64,000 nt of DNA, taken from positions 170,120 through 234,119 of the forward strand of contig NZ_JACHXZ010000002.1 of assembly GCF_014192475.1 (NCBI RefSeq), read 5' to 3'. The DNA comes from Simiduia aestuariiviva. Its GTDB lineage: Bacteria; Pseudomonadota; Gammaproteobacteria; Pseudomonadales; Cellvibrionaceae. The stretch's first letter is position 1. The number at the start of each line of letters is the position of its first letter. The position numbers and the translations under genes were made by a program. The notes beneath the pieces are model-generated. The model worked only from the letters and a program-made list of their open reading frames with translations, had not been told where the DNA came from and ran no database searches. This document shows, in pieces, positions 36,832 through 45,380 of this stretch.

Positions 36832-37743
36832 ATGAAACAAAAGGCACTGCTAGGGCAGTTGGCTGACACCGACATTCGTTTGCTGAGGGTCTTTAAGGTG
36901 GTGGCTGAAAGTGGCGGGGTCACTGCGGCGGAATTGGAGCTGAACATTGGCCGATCCACGATCAGTCGCCATTTAAAAGATTTAGAGCAGCGCTTGGGTT
37001 TAACCCTTTGTCGGCGTGGACGCAGTGGGTTTGCGTTGACCATGGAGGGGCGCAAAGTGTACCAGTCGGCGCTGCGCACTTTGGGATCACTCGATGAGTT
37101 TCGCGCTGATGTCAATGATCTCAAGCAACATCTCAGTGGTACCTTGACCCTTGCGCTCTTCGATAAAACCGCAACCAATCAAGCGTGCAGGCTCTCAGAT
37201 GCGATTGCGAAATTTACGGATGCGGCGCCCGACGTGAGCATTGAGATATATGTGGAGCCGCTCAATGAAATTGAACGAGGGGTCATAGAGGGGCGCTTTC
37301 ATTGCGGCGTCATTCCCCGTCACCGCGCGTCAGCCAGTCTTTCTTATGCTCCGTTATTTGAAGAGCGGATGCACCTCTATTGCGGTGCAAGTCACCCATT
37401 GTATTCGTCCACCACCTGGTCGACGGAAGCAATATTGCAATGTCGATATGCGGGGTTAGGCTACCACTCGCCCAACATGGAAGAGGCGCGCAAGCTTGGG
37501 CTGCAGCGCGCTGCCACTGTGTACGATCAAGAAGCGATTTTGCATTTATTGCTCAGCGGTCGCTACATCGGCTATTTGCCAGACCACTACGCAGAGTCGC
37601 AGGTGGTTGCGGGCCGGTTAAGGCGCATTGAGCACGCCGACTTTAACTATCAATGCCAATTCGAAGCGATTTGGCGCCTATCACCTAAGCCTGCACGCCT
37701 GCTTAATTTGTTTTTGACCTGTCTACAGCGAGTTCACGAGTAG
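36832..37743 (+). CDS. bauR: LysR-type regulator (BauR-like)
   Basis: LysR-family activator of 303 aa. The N-terminal winged helix-turn-helix is DTDIRLLRVFKVVAESGGVTAAELELNIGRSTISRHLKDLEQRLGLTLCRRGRSGFALTMEGR; a periplasmic-binding-type effector domain follows. It is divergent from bauA-bauC with a palindromic operator between them, so it probably activates beta-alanine catabolism and represses itself. The ATG at 36832 is chosen over a GTG three codons upstream. Confidence 0.82.
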   Translation: MKQKALLGQLADTDIRLLRVFKVVAESGGVTAAELELNIGRSTISRHLKDLEQRLGLTLCRRGRSGFALTMEGRKVYQSALRTLGSLDEFRADVNDLKQHLSGTLTLALFDKTATNQACRLSDAIAKFTDAAPDVSIEIYVEPLNEIERGVIEGRFHCGVIPRHRASASLSYAPLFEERMHLYCGASHPLYSSTTWSTEAILQCRYAGLGYHSPNMEEARKLGLQRAATVYDQEAILHLLLSGRYIGYLPDHYAESQVVAGRLRRIEHADFNYQCQFEAIWRLSPKPARLLNLFLTCLQRVHE

Positions 37744-38085
37744 GCATTAATAATGAACAAAAAAATCCCGGCATTTCTGGGGGGGAATGCCGGGCCAAGA
37801 CCATTTTAGGAGTGAAACATAAAGGATAAATCCTTGAAACTAGCTATTCGCATAGCCACCGATGCTGCATTTAAAAGGGGGGAGAGCAACACCGGTATGT
37901 TTAAGTATTGTTCAAGGCGTGTGTTTTTCCAGTGCAGAATACCTAGCTATTAAACAATTTTGGACTAGATACCTTGGGCGAGTGAGGGCAATGGCTATAT
38001 CTCTCAGGCGCACGACTCGCAGGTGAGCCATTTGGTCGCGAGCGTACGCGGCGTTGTGCTGGACGGCTGGCGCGAGCGCTCGCTG
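37744..38085. other. Gene-free interval after bauR
   Basis: 342 bp. It holds a hairpin at 37767-37794 (CCCGGCATT / AATGCCGGG) preceded by A7 on the plus strand. The downstream part contains AATACCTAGCTATT near 37939, slightly similar to the palindrome at 31657. No ORF, tRNA or repeat copy is visible in the remainder. Confidence 0.55.
37767..37794. terminator. Stem-loop after bauR, probable terminator
   Basis: Nine-bp stem CCCGGCATT / AATGCCGGG with a 10-nt G-rich loop, 24 bp past the bauR stop. An A run precedes it, but only a weak T stretch follows (CCATTTT), so it would work better for minus-strand transcripts. Confidence 0.45.
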
Positions 38086-38412
38086 TCAACCGAGCATTTG
38101 CTGCATGCTGACCAAGCAATCTGCCAGGTGTTGTGCAGTGCGTGAGCGCAAGACTTGGGTGTCGACGGAATTTTTGAGTGCGTTGAGGCGGTCTTTCGCC
38201 TGCGTAAATTCGAGGCTAATTCGCTCGTAGGCGAGGTTGTGATCTTGAACGCTGAGCTTACTTAATTCCGACAGTTCCCTGTTGATGGCGTAAATAAGGT
38301 TATAAAACCGATCTTTATCTTCAATTGTTCCGGCCTCCCAGTAGGCATCGTCAAGACAGGCAACCAGCTCTTCGAGTATTTCAATGGCGTCTGAAATGCA
38401 GATGTGGGTCAT
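38086..38412 (-). CDS. Small hypothetical protein
   Basis: Cytoplasmic, probably helical protein of 108 aa (SDAIEILEELVACLDDAYWEAGTIEDKDRFYNLIYAINRELSELSKL, then a Leu/Asn-rich helix). No family recognised. The ATG at 38412 has GGAG 8 nt before it; an ATG 11 codons upstream is less likely. It follows tesB on the same strand after 66 bp. Confidence 0.65.
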   Translation of the reverse strand: MTHICISDAIEILEELVACLDDAYWEAGTIEDKDRFYNLIYAINRELSELSKLSVQDHNLAYERISLEFTQAKDRLNALKNSVDTQVLRSRTAQHLADCLVSMQQMLG

Positions 38413-38478
38413 AGGAGGCTCCGTGAGTTGTGTAAGACGACCCACCCAGTATAGAAGCCCCTAAGGGAATTGGTGGCG

Positions 38479-39324
38479 CTATCGCGGTGTGATCGGTCGA
38501 ATGAGGCCCTCTTGCACTGTTGAGGCCACCAGTTGGCCTTGGGTGTCGTACAGCAAGCCCCGATTGATGCCGCGCGCACCGCCGGCCCAAGGGCTATCTG
38601 TGCTGTATAGCAGCCAATCGTCGATTCGGAAGCGGCGGTGAAACCACATCGCATGATCGATACTTGCAGGCATTAACGCCGGCGACATGATTGAGGTTGG
38701 GTGGGGCAGGGTGGATGTCGCCATGAGTCCAATATCGCTGGCGTATGCCAATGCGGCGCAATGCAACAATGGGTCGTCTGGCAGGGTCGCCACCGAGCGC
38801 ATCCAAAATTCACTGTAAGGGGGTGTCGCTTCGCTACTGGTATAGATGTCGGGCTGAGCGGAGCGCAGATCAAAATACATGGCGTGCACGTCGCTGCCAT
38901 CCGGTTGTTGCGCTTCAGGCTTAATAAAGCTGGCCTTGTCCAACGTGTCGGGCGCGGGCGGCATCTTGGCTAGAGATATCTGATGCTCAAAGCCCGGCTC
39001 TTCAATATGAAACGAGCACGACATATTAAAAATGGCGCGGCCTTTTTGACGTGCCACTACCCGGCGCGTCGTGAAACTGCCGCCGTCGCGAATGGGATCG
39101 ACGTCATAGATTACCGGGATGTCACTGACGCCTGCTCGCATGAAGTAGGCGTGCATAGAGTGTGGCATGCGCCCCTCCACCGTCCTCGCTGCGGCCATAA
39201 GCGACTGGCCGAGCACCTGCCCGCCAAACAAATGGTGGCGGTGGTTTTCTTGGTGTTGTCGGGAGCGAAACAAATTCAGATCCAATTGTTCGATATCTAG
39301 GATGTTAAGCAGCGGGTTCGACAT
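38479..39324 (-). CDS. tesB: Acyl-CoA thioesterase II
   Basis: Double-hotdog thioesterase of 281 aa that hydrolyses medium- and long-chain acyl-CoA. Family signatures: FRSRQHQENHRHHLFGGQVLGQSLMAA, HSMHAYFMRAG, IPVIYDVDPIRDGGSFTTRRVVARQKG, and near the end SIDHAMWFHRRFRIDDWLLYSTDSPWAGGARG with RGLLYDTQGQLVASTVQEGLIR. The Asp, Thr and Gln that form the TesB active site appear to be present. It diverges from a TetR gene (116-bp gap). Confidence 0.93.
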   Translation of the reverse strand: MSNPLLNILDIEQLDLNLFRSRQHQENHRHHLFGGQVLGQSLMAAARTVEGRMPHSMHAYFMRAGVSDIPVIYDVDPIRDGGSFTTRRVVARQKGRAIFNMSCSFHIEEPGFEHQISLAKMPPAPDTLDKASFIKPEAQQPDGSDVHAMYFDLRSAQPDIYTSSEATPPYSEFWMRSVATLPDDPLLHCAALAYASDIGLMATSTLPHPTSIMSPALMPASIDHAMWFHRRFRIDDWLLYSTDSPWAGGARGINRGLLYDTQGQLVASTVQEGLIRPITPR

Positions 39325-39440
39325 TTTCTAGGCAACTTTTGGAAATGGGTTTTGCGAATAGTGAGAATTGCAGCCAAGCTTAGAATCTTGGAGACTTATG
39401 CTTTAATATTGGTCACAACCATCAACCGAGAGTGTGAAGC

Positions 39441-40100
39441 ATGGATAAAGCCCGCGAGAAAGTCCAGAAGTTCCGCCAGCGTGAGCAGCGGATTTTAGAC
39501 GCCGCTTTGGCGCTATTGCTGGAGCATGGCGAAGAAAAGGTCACCGTGGAGCAAATCGCCGAAGCTGTGGACATTGGCAAGGGCACTATCTACAAACACT
39601 TTACCTCTAAAGTTGAAATCTATATGCGGTTATTGTTTGACTATGAGCAAACACTGGCCGCCCGTCTTAAAGACAGCTTTAAGTTGGCGGAAGATGGGGA
39701 CTTTGCTGCCACCGCACGGGTGTATTTTGAATCCCGTATAGCCGATCCGCAGCGCGACCGGTTATTTCAGCGTTTGGAAGAAAAAATAATCTCGCTCAAT
39801 TTGGCCCCTGAAGGGATCGATGAGCTCCATGCTATACGCAATTCCACCAAAGACACCCTCAACCACATGTTTGAGCGCCGAATTGAAGAGGGGCGGCTCA
39901 AGCGGGTGCCGCCGTACTTTTATTACGCAGCCTACTGGGCATTGACCCAGGGCGCCGTAGAGCTCTATCACTCGCGATCCTTCAGGCCCTTAGTGGAAGA
40001 CATGGATGGCTTGATGAATTTCATCAAGGATATCGGCGTGCATATGGGGAATTTGGATCCCGTTCGCCAGCACCCGCGGCCCGATGAGCCAGGCGAATAG
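39441..40100 (+). CDS. TetR/AcrR family regulator
   Basis: Repressor of 219 aa. Its helix-turn-helix lies near residues 18-60 (RILDAALALLLEHGEEKVTVEQIAEAVDIGKGTIYKHFTSKVEIYMRLL). The C-terminal domain contains FQRLEEKIISLNLAPEGIDELHAIRN. It is divergent from tesB, so a role in acyl-CoA or lipid control is possible. A weak inverted repeat CCAAG-N8-CTTGG (39374-39391) lies in the shared upstream region. A lipoprotein gene follows on the same strand. Confidence 0.82.
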   Translation: MDKAREKVQKFRQREQRILDAALALLLEHGEEKVTVEQIAEAVDIGKGTIYKHFTSKVEIYMRLLFDYEQTLAARLKDSFKLAEDGDFAATARVYFESRIADPQRDRLFQRLEEKIISLNLAPEGIDELHAIRNSTKDTLNHMFERRIEEGRLKRVPPYFYYAAYWALTQGAVELYHSRSFRPLVEDMDGLMNFIKDIGVHMGNLDPVRQHPRPDEPGE

Positions 40101-40194
40101 GCTCGTCATTAGGGCGCTGGTGAAGGCGCATTGAATTAGGCACATAATGTGCATCGCTCCCGTTAACGTCACTGATCACGTTAGGAAGCTGACA

Positions 40195-40803
40195 ATGTTG
40201 CACCTTCGATTTTTAGTAATGCTGGCCCCCCTGTGGTTGGCGGCTTGCACCTTTAACCACACGGTTAATACGGCCCACGACCTGTTAGCAGATTTGCAGA
40301 TGGTGGAGCGGCATTCTGTCCAAGGTACCAGAGCTTGGGTTGCTCCAAGAAACAGTGCGTGGTTTGTTGCCGTCCCAAATAGCGGGCCAGAACCGGAGGT
40401 TGATCGAGCCTTAAGTCAGCACTTGGCCGCCGCCCTGCGGCAACAGTTTGCCACCGTATTATTGGCCAGCAGCGCCACCAATCCCGCCGACGCTGTCCAG
40501 CACGCCCGCCACAATGGTGTTAATTTTGTGATCTACCCCCAGCTCTTGTTTGCTGGCGATGGCGCCTACAGCGTCACAGAGTGGGCAGCGCGTTCGCCAG
40601 AGGCTGACTTCGGTCGGGATGAGGTGGGTGTGCAATTGCTTATTTTTGATGCCTATACCGGCCAATTGGTGGATGCCGTCATGCTGGCGGTTAAGGAGAG
40701 TTGGTTGCCCGGTTACAATGGTCGGGTTGACGCGCTGTACAGCTCGGCCTTCGAAACATTCGCCAAACGCTACAGCTATCAACAATACGAAGCGCCGCGT
40801 TAG
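40195..40803 (+). CDS. DUF4823 family lipoprotein
   Basis: Lipoprotein of 202 aa: signal MLHLRFLVMLAPLWLAAC with lipobox LAAC. The mature region fits DUF4823: YxVxxPxxxxW-like SVQGTRAWVAPRNSAWFVAVPNSG, LAAALRQQFATVLLASS, GVNFVIYPQLLFAGD, GRDEVGVQLLIFDAYTGQLVDAVML and VDALYSSAFETFAKRYS. Function unknown; the C-terminal part looks like a surface-exposed alpha/beta domain. The ATG at 40195 is preceded by AGGAAG; an upstream ATG at 40147 would spoil the signal. Confidence 0.8.
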   Translation: MLHLRFLVMLAPLWLAACTFNHTVNTAHDLLADLQMVERHSVQGTRAWVAPRNSAWFVAVPNSGPEPEVDRALSQHLAAALRQQFATVLLASSATNPADAVQHARHNGVNFVIYPQLLFAGDGAYSVTEWAARSPEADFGRDEVGVQLLIFDAYTGQLVDAVMLAVKESWLPGYNGRVDALYSSAFETFAKRYSYQQYEAPR

Positions 40804-40880
40804 TGGCGCTCGTGAATGCGAGAGTTTGGTGCGGGTTCACTACCGGGTCCGCTAAAGAGTCCCCCACATAGGTGCTAATT

Positions 40881-41480
40881 ATGTCCGTCAACGAGCTGGA
40901 GTCTCAGTTATTGGCTGCCAAAACTGCAGGTAGCAATGACGATTCCACGTCATCGGCGGCCACTGCCAAATCCCTAAGCAGCCCACCGGTGCATTTATGG
41001 AAGCCACCGGTTTCAGGTGATATTGATATTCGAATCGACCGCGAAGGGCGCTGGTTTCACGAGGGCGGTGAAATTAAACGTTCGGCGCTCGTCGCACTGT
41101 TTGCCTCTGTGTTGTGGGAAGAGTCTGGCGAATATTTTTTGGTTACGCCCGTTGAAAAGTGGCGCATTCAGGTGGATGTGGCGCCGCTGCTGGTGGTGCG
41201 TGCGGAGCGAGCGGGCAGTGGGCCAGAGGCGTGCATTACCTGTTACACCCACACCGGCGACGAGTTCATTTTAGATAAGGCCCACCCTTTGACGGTGGAC
41301 GCCGACAGCGAGGGCAATCCGCTGCCATTTGTGCGCGTGCGTTACAGTCTTGATGCGTTGGTGCACCGCAATGTGTTTTATCAGTTGGTGGATTGGGCCG
41401 AAGCTGCCGCCACAGGTAGCATGGGTGTGTGGAGCGGCGGGGAATTTTTTGTGCTTGCCGAAGGTGATATTGGCGTTTAA
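40881..41480 (+). CDS. DUF1285 domain protein
   Basis: Protein of 199 aa. After a Ser/Ala-rich 40-residue leader comes the DUF1285 pattern: VHLWKPPVSGDIDIRIDREGRWFHEGGEIKRSALVALFASVLWEESGEYFLVTPVEKWRIQVDVAPLLV, then VRVRYSLDALVHRNVFYQLVDWA and a C-terminal GVWSGGEFFVL. The role is unknown. The start at 40881 is used rather than one three codons earlier. It converges on etfD, sharing a bidirectional terminator. Confidence 0.85.
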   Translation: MSVNELESQLLAAKTAGSNDDSTSSAATAKSLSSPPVHLWKPPVSGDIDIRIDREGRWFHEGGEIKRSALVALFASVLWEESGEYFLVTPVEKWRIQVDVAPLLVVRAERAGSGPEACITCYTHTGDEFILDKAHPLTVDADSEGNPLPFVRVRYSLDALVHRNVFYQLVDWAEAAATGSMGVWSGGEFFVLAEGDIGV

Positions 41481-41512
41481 GCCAGTGCAGCAAGTGCGCA
41501 AAGTTTTGCCAA

Positions 41513-41542
41513 TAAAAAAGGGATTCATTGAATCCCTTTTTT
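41513..41542. terminator. Bidirectional terminator between the DUF1285 gene and etfD
   Basis: AAAAAAGGGATTC and GAATCCCTTTTTT form a symmetrical stem with a short loop, giving T runs in both directions. It lies about 35 bp after one stop and 16 bp after the other. Confidence 0.88.
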
Positions 41543-41557
41543 ATTTTGTGGAAATTT

Positions 41558-43198
41558 TTACATGTTGGGGTAATTGGGGCCGCCAGTGCCTTCCGGTGCC
41601 ACCCAGGTAATGTTCTGGGCTGGGTCTTTAATGTCGCAGGTTTTGCAGTGCACACAGTTTTGCGCGTTAATTTGAAAGCGCTTTTCTCCCTCAGCGGTCT
41701 CCACTACCTCGTAAACCCCTGCGGGGCAGTAGCGTTGCGCGGGCTCGTCGTATTTAGCCAGATTCACTTGAATCGGAATGTCCTTGTCCTTTAGTTGCAA
41801 GTGGCAAGGCTGGTCTTCTTCGTGATTGGTATTCGATAAAAATACGGAAGAGAGCTTGTCAAAGCTGAGCTTGCCGTCGGGTTTGGGGTAGGCAATTTTA
41901 GGGCATTGGTCTGCGGGTTTAAGCTGTGCATGGTCAGGCTTTGGATCCGACAGTGTCCAGGGCAATTTACCATTAAAGATATTGATATCGATAAACGCGT
42001 AGGCCGAGCCCAAAAGGTTGCCCCACTTGTGCTGCGCGGGGCCGAAGTTGCGCTGTTGATGCAGTTCCTTCCACGCCCATGAATCTTTATAGGCACTTGC
42101 AAATTCCGTCAAATCATCGCTCTTACGGCCGTCGGCCAGCGCTTGCGCAACCACCTCTGCGCCGAGCATGCCGGATTTCATGGCGGTATGAGAGCCTTTG
42201 ATCTTGGCGAAATTCAGCGTGCCGGCATTGTCACCCAATAGCAGGCCACCAGGGAAAGACATCTTAGGCTGCGATTGCAGACCACCCTTGACGATGGCGC
42301 GGGCACCGTAGGCTGTGCGCGTTCCATCCTGTAAATACTGGGCGATCACAGGGTGGTGCTTGTAGCGCTGGAACTCGTCAAAGGGGCTCACGTGTGGGTT
42401 GCTGTAGGACAAATCGGTGATCAGGCCTACAACCACTTGATGGTCTTCAATGTGATACAAAAAACTGCCGCCGGCAGAGCCGCTTTCAGACAGTGGCCAA
42501 CCCGCTGTGTGTACCACTAAGCCTTGTTTGTGCTGTTCAGGGGGAATGGTCCAAATTTCTTTGATGCCAATGCCGTAGTGTTGGGGCTCTTTACCCTTGT
42601 CCAATTCGTATTTGGCGATTAACTGTTTGCCCAAATGGCCACGGCAACCCTCGGTGAAAAGCGTGTACTTAGCGTGCAGTTCCATGCCCGGCATGTAGCT
42701 GTCCTTGGGCTCACCGTTTAACCCGACACCCATGTCGCCAGTGGCGATGCCTTTGACGCTGCCGTCTTCGTGGTAGAGCACTTCTGAAGCGGCAAAGCCC
42801 GGGAAGATCTCAACACCCATGGCTTCGGCTTGTTCGGCTAGCCAGCGGCACAGGTTGCCGAGGCTAATAATATAGTTGCCTTCGTTGTGCATGGTTTTAG
42901 GCACAAACAGGCCGGGAATCTTTTGCGCTTTGGCATTGTCTTTTAACAGGTAAATATCGTCGCCACTGACCTCGGTGTGCAGTGGCGCGCCTTTTTCTTT
43001 CCAATCTGGAAAGAGTTCATTGAGAGCTGTGGGCTCAAATACCGCGCCGGACAGGATGTGGGCACCGACCTCGGAGCCTTTTTCCACCACACACACGGTG
43101 AGCTCCTCATTGAGCTGACGCAGGCGGCAGGCAGCAGAAAGCCCCGCTGGGCCTGCACCTACGATGACAACGTCATACTCCATAAATTCTCTTTCCAC
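41558..43198 (-). CDS. etfD: Electron transfer flavoprotein-ubiquinone oxidoreductase
   Basis: Membrane-associated FAD/4Fe-4S enzyme of 546 aa that passes electrons from ETF to ubiquinone. The FAD motif VVIVGAGPAGLSAACRL is at the N-terminus, the quinone/FAD region includes KGSEVGAHILSGAVFEP, and the C-terminal ferredoxin-like segment has CPAGVYEV and NCVHCKTCDIKDP. GTG 43198 (MEREFMEYD) is chosen because it follows GAGGAGAGGAC and matches the N-terminus I know from Pseudomonas; ATG 43183 is the alternative. It is divergent from etfBA and serves the acyl-CoA dehydrogenases, including those of the terpene-like operon. Confidence 0.95.
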   Translation of the reverse strand: MEREFMEYDVVIVGAGPAGLSAACRLRQLNEELTVCVVEKGSEVGAHILSGAVFEPTALNELFPDWKEKGAPLHTEVSGDDIYLLKDNAKAQKIPGLFVPKTMHNEGNYIISLGNLCRWLAEQAEAMGVEIFPGFAASEVLYHEDGSVKGIATGDMGVGLNGEPKDSYMPGMELHAKYTLFTEGCRGHLGKQLIAKYELDKGKEPQHYGIGIKEIWTIPPEQHKQGLVVHTAGWPLSESGSAGGSFLYHIEDHQVVVGLITDLSYSNPHVSPFDEFQRYKHHPVIAQYLQDGTRTAYGARAIVKGGLQSQPKMSFPGGLLLGDNAGTLNFAKIKGSHTAMKSGMLGAEVVAQALADGRKSDDLTEFASAYKDSWAWKELHQQRNFGPAQHKWGNLLGSAYAFIDINIFNGKLPWTLSDPKPDHAQLKPADQCPKIAYPKPDGKLSFDKLSSVFLSNTNHEEDQPCHLQLKDKDIPIQVNLAKYDEPAQRYCPAGVYEVVETAEGEKRFQINAQNCVHCKTCDIKDPAQNITWVAPEGTGGPNYPNM

Positions 43199-43460
43199 AG
43201 TCCTCTCCTCGTTACCTTTTTCAATGTGCTGGCGCTGCGTGCAGCGGCTGGCTGTTGTTGTGGCGGCCAGAGTATATGTCAGGCCGGGTTGGCCCACCAA
43301 TGTTGAGATTGCCCAATTTGGCTATCAAAATGGTGTTAACCCTTTGGTTTTTATGTCGTTTTCACTTGGGTTTGATACGAAAGCCTGCTCTGGTCTAGGC
43401 TTTGTCTCGCTTCTGGCTCCTTGCTTTTAGGGGGCAAAAACGTCAGTATAGCGGGGTTCT

Positions 43461-43474
43461 CAAACGCTTGTTCG
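43461..43474. promoter_or_regulatory. PsrA-like operator between etfD and etfB
   Basis: CAAACGCTTGTTCG fits the PsrA/TetR consensus (G/C)AAAC-N4-GTTT(G/C) with one mismatch. It lies 92 bp upstream of etfB in the 367-bp divergent region. PsrA is known to control fatty-acid oxidation and ETF genes in gammaproteobacteria. No other structure was seen in the gap. Confidence 0.55.
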
Positions 43475-43565
43475 AATTTATACCGGATAATCGTGAGACA
43501 GTAAACCAGGTGGGCATGTAATCACCCATGCTCTTGTCCTCATCTGAAGAGCGAACGGAATATCC

Positions 43566-44315
43566 ATGAAGATTCTTGTAGCTGTAAAACGCGTTGTTGA
43601 TTACAACGTAAAAGTACGCGCAAAGGCCGATGGCACTGGGGCGGATACCGCCAACGCCAAGATGTCTATTAACCCATTTTGCGAAATTGCCGTCGAAGAA
43701 GCTGTGCGCCTAAAAGAAAAGGGCGTTGCAACCGAAATTGTGGCGATTTCTATTGGCGCTAAGCAATCTCAAGAGCAAATTCGCACAGCCTTGGCGCTGG
43801 GTGCCGATCGCGGCATTCTCGTTGAGACGGATACTGATTTAGAGCCCTTGGCCGTGGCCAAGTGTTTAAAGGCCATCGTCGACAAAGAAACACCCGATTT
43901 GGTGATTCTCGGCAAGCAGTCCATCGATGGCGATAACAACCAAACCGGACAAATGCTGGGCGCGCTCGCCGGCATGCCACAGGGCACGTTTGCCTCTGAG
44001 GTCAATGTTGCCGAAGGTAAGGTTAAGGTCACCCGTGAGATCGATGGCGGCCTGCAGACGGTAGCCTTGAACTTGCCAGCGATTGTCACGACGGATTTGC
44101 GTTTGAACGAACCGCGCTACGCATCGCTGCCAAATATCATGAAGGCTAAGAAGAAGCCTCTCGAAACCGTGACACCGGCGGATTTGGGTGTCGATACAGC
44201 CACTCGCGTTAAGCTGTTAAAAGTCGCCCCACCAGCAGAGCGTCAAGCAGGCATTAAAGTTGCTGATGTGGCGGAGCTGGTCGAGAAATTGAAGAACGAA
44301 GCAAAGGTGATCTAA
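43566..44315 (+). CDS. etfB: Electron transfer flavoprotein beta subunit
   Basis: Beta subunit (249 aa) of the soluble FAD/AMP heterodimer that accepts electrons from acyl-CoA dehydrogenases. [25 protein letters not shown] is the typical start; [18 protein letters not shown], the AMP-binding [30 protein letters not shown] and the C-terminal [18 protein letters not shown] are all present. The stop is followed immediately by the etfA ATG. Confidence 0.96.
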   Translation: MKILVAVKRVVDYNVKVRAKADGTGADTANAKMSINPFCEIAVEEAVRLKEKGVATEIVAISIGAKQSQEQIRTALALGADRGILVETDTDLEPLAVAKCLKAIVDKETPDLVILGKQSIDGDNNQTGQMLGALAGMPQGTFASEVNVAEGKVKVTREIDGGLQTVALNLPAIVTTDLRLNEPRYASLPNIMKAKKKPLETVTPADLGVDTATRVKLLKVAPPAERQAGIKVADVAELVEKLKNEAKVI

Positions 44316-45245
44316 ATGGCTATTTTAGTAATTGCAGAACACGATAATGCGAGCCTGAAGGGCGCCACGTTAAACACCGTTGCGGCGGCTCAAGCGATTG
44401 GTGGTGACATCGAACTTTTGGTGGCGGGCACAGATTGTGGTGCCGCGGCTGAAGCGGCGGCTAAAGTCGCTGGTGTTGCGAAAGTTCTCGTGGCAGATAA
44501 TGCCGCTTATGCCCATGGCTTGGCTGAAAACTTGGGTCTGCTAATTGCAGAGTTGGGTAAAAACTACAGCCACATCCTGGCTCCTGCGACTACTGGTGGT
44601 AAGAACGTGTTACCTCGAGCGGCAGCTCTGCTGGATGTGCAAGCGATTTCCGATATCACTGGTATTGAAAGTGCTGATACTTTTCAGCGCCCGATTTATG
44701 CTGGCAACGTCATCGCCACGGTGCAAAGCACCGATGCGATCAAGGTGATCACTGTGCGCGGTACCGCGTTTGATGCCGTTGCGGCTGAGGGTGGTAGTGC
44801 AAGCGTCGAAACTGTGAGTGCGGCACACGATGCGGGTATTTCATCATTTGTTGGCGAGGAACTTGCCAAGAGCGACCGCCCAGAGTTAACCAGCGCTAAA
44901 ATAGTAATTTCAGGTGGCCGCGGCATGCAAAATGGCGACAACTTTGAGTTGTTGTACAAGGTCGCGGATAAGCTGGGCGCAGCCGTTGGCGCATCGCGCG
45001 CCGCTGTGGATGCGGGTTTCGTACCTAACGACATGCAAGTAGGTCAGACTGGGAAAATCGTTGCTCCCGATATGTACGTAGCCGTCGGCATTTCTGGTGC
45101 TATTCAGCATTTGGCGGGCATGAAAGACAGTAAAGTGATTGTGGCCATTAACAAAGATGAAGAGGCGCCTATTTTCCAGGTAGCCGACTATGGCTTGGTT
45201 GCAGACCTGTTCGACGCAGTTCCTGAGCTCGACAGCAAGCTGTAA
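44316..45245 (+). CDS. etfA: Electron transfer flavoprotein alpha subunit
   Basis: FAD-binding alpha subunit (309 aa). [25 protein letters not shown] starts the N-terminal domain; the FAD domain shows [84 protein letters not shown]. It is co-transcribed with etfB and closed by a strong terminator. Confidence 0.96.
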   Translation: MAILVIAEHDNASLKGATLNTVAAAQAIGGDIELLVAGTDCGAAAEAAAKVAGVAKVLVADNAAYAHGLAENLGLLIAELGKNYSHILAPATTGGKNVLPRAAALLDVQAISDITGIESADTFQRPIYAGNVIATVQSTDAIKVITVRGTAFDAVAAEGGSASVETVSAAHDAGISSFVGEELAKSDRPELTSAKIVISGGRGMQNGDNFELLYKVADKLGAAVGASRAAVDAGFVPNDMQVGQTGKIVAPDMYVAVGISGAIQHLAGMKDSKVIVAINKDEEAPIFQVADYGLVADLFDAVPELDSKL

Positions 45246-45260
45246 TTACCCTTGTAAATG

Positions 45261-45287
45261 AAAGCCGGCCGCGTGCCGGCTTTTTTT
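45261..45287 (+). terminator. Intrinsic terminator of etfBA
   Basis: AAAGCCGGC / GCCGGCTTT stem with a 5-nt loop, followed by TTTTTTT, 16 bp past the etfA stop. Confidence 0.9.
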
Positions 45288-45380
45288 ATGGGCGTCTATT
45301 TACTGCCCGAAAGTTGGGTGGTCGCGCTATAATGTGCGCTTTTTCCGGGCGACCGGTAGCAATATAAAACGAGGTATCGC

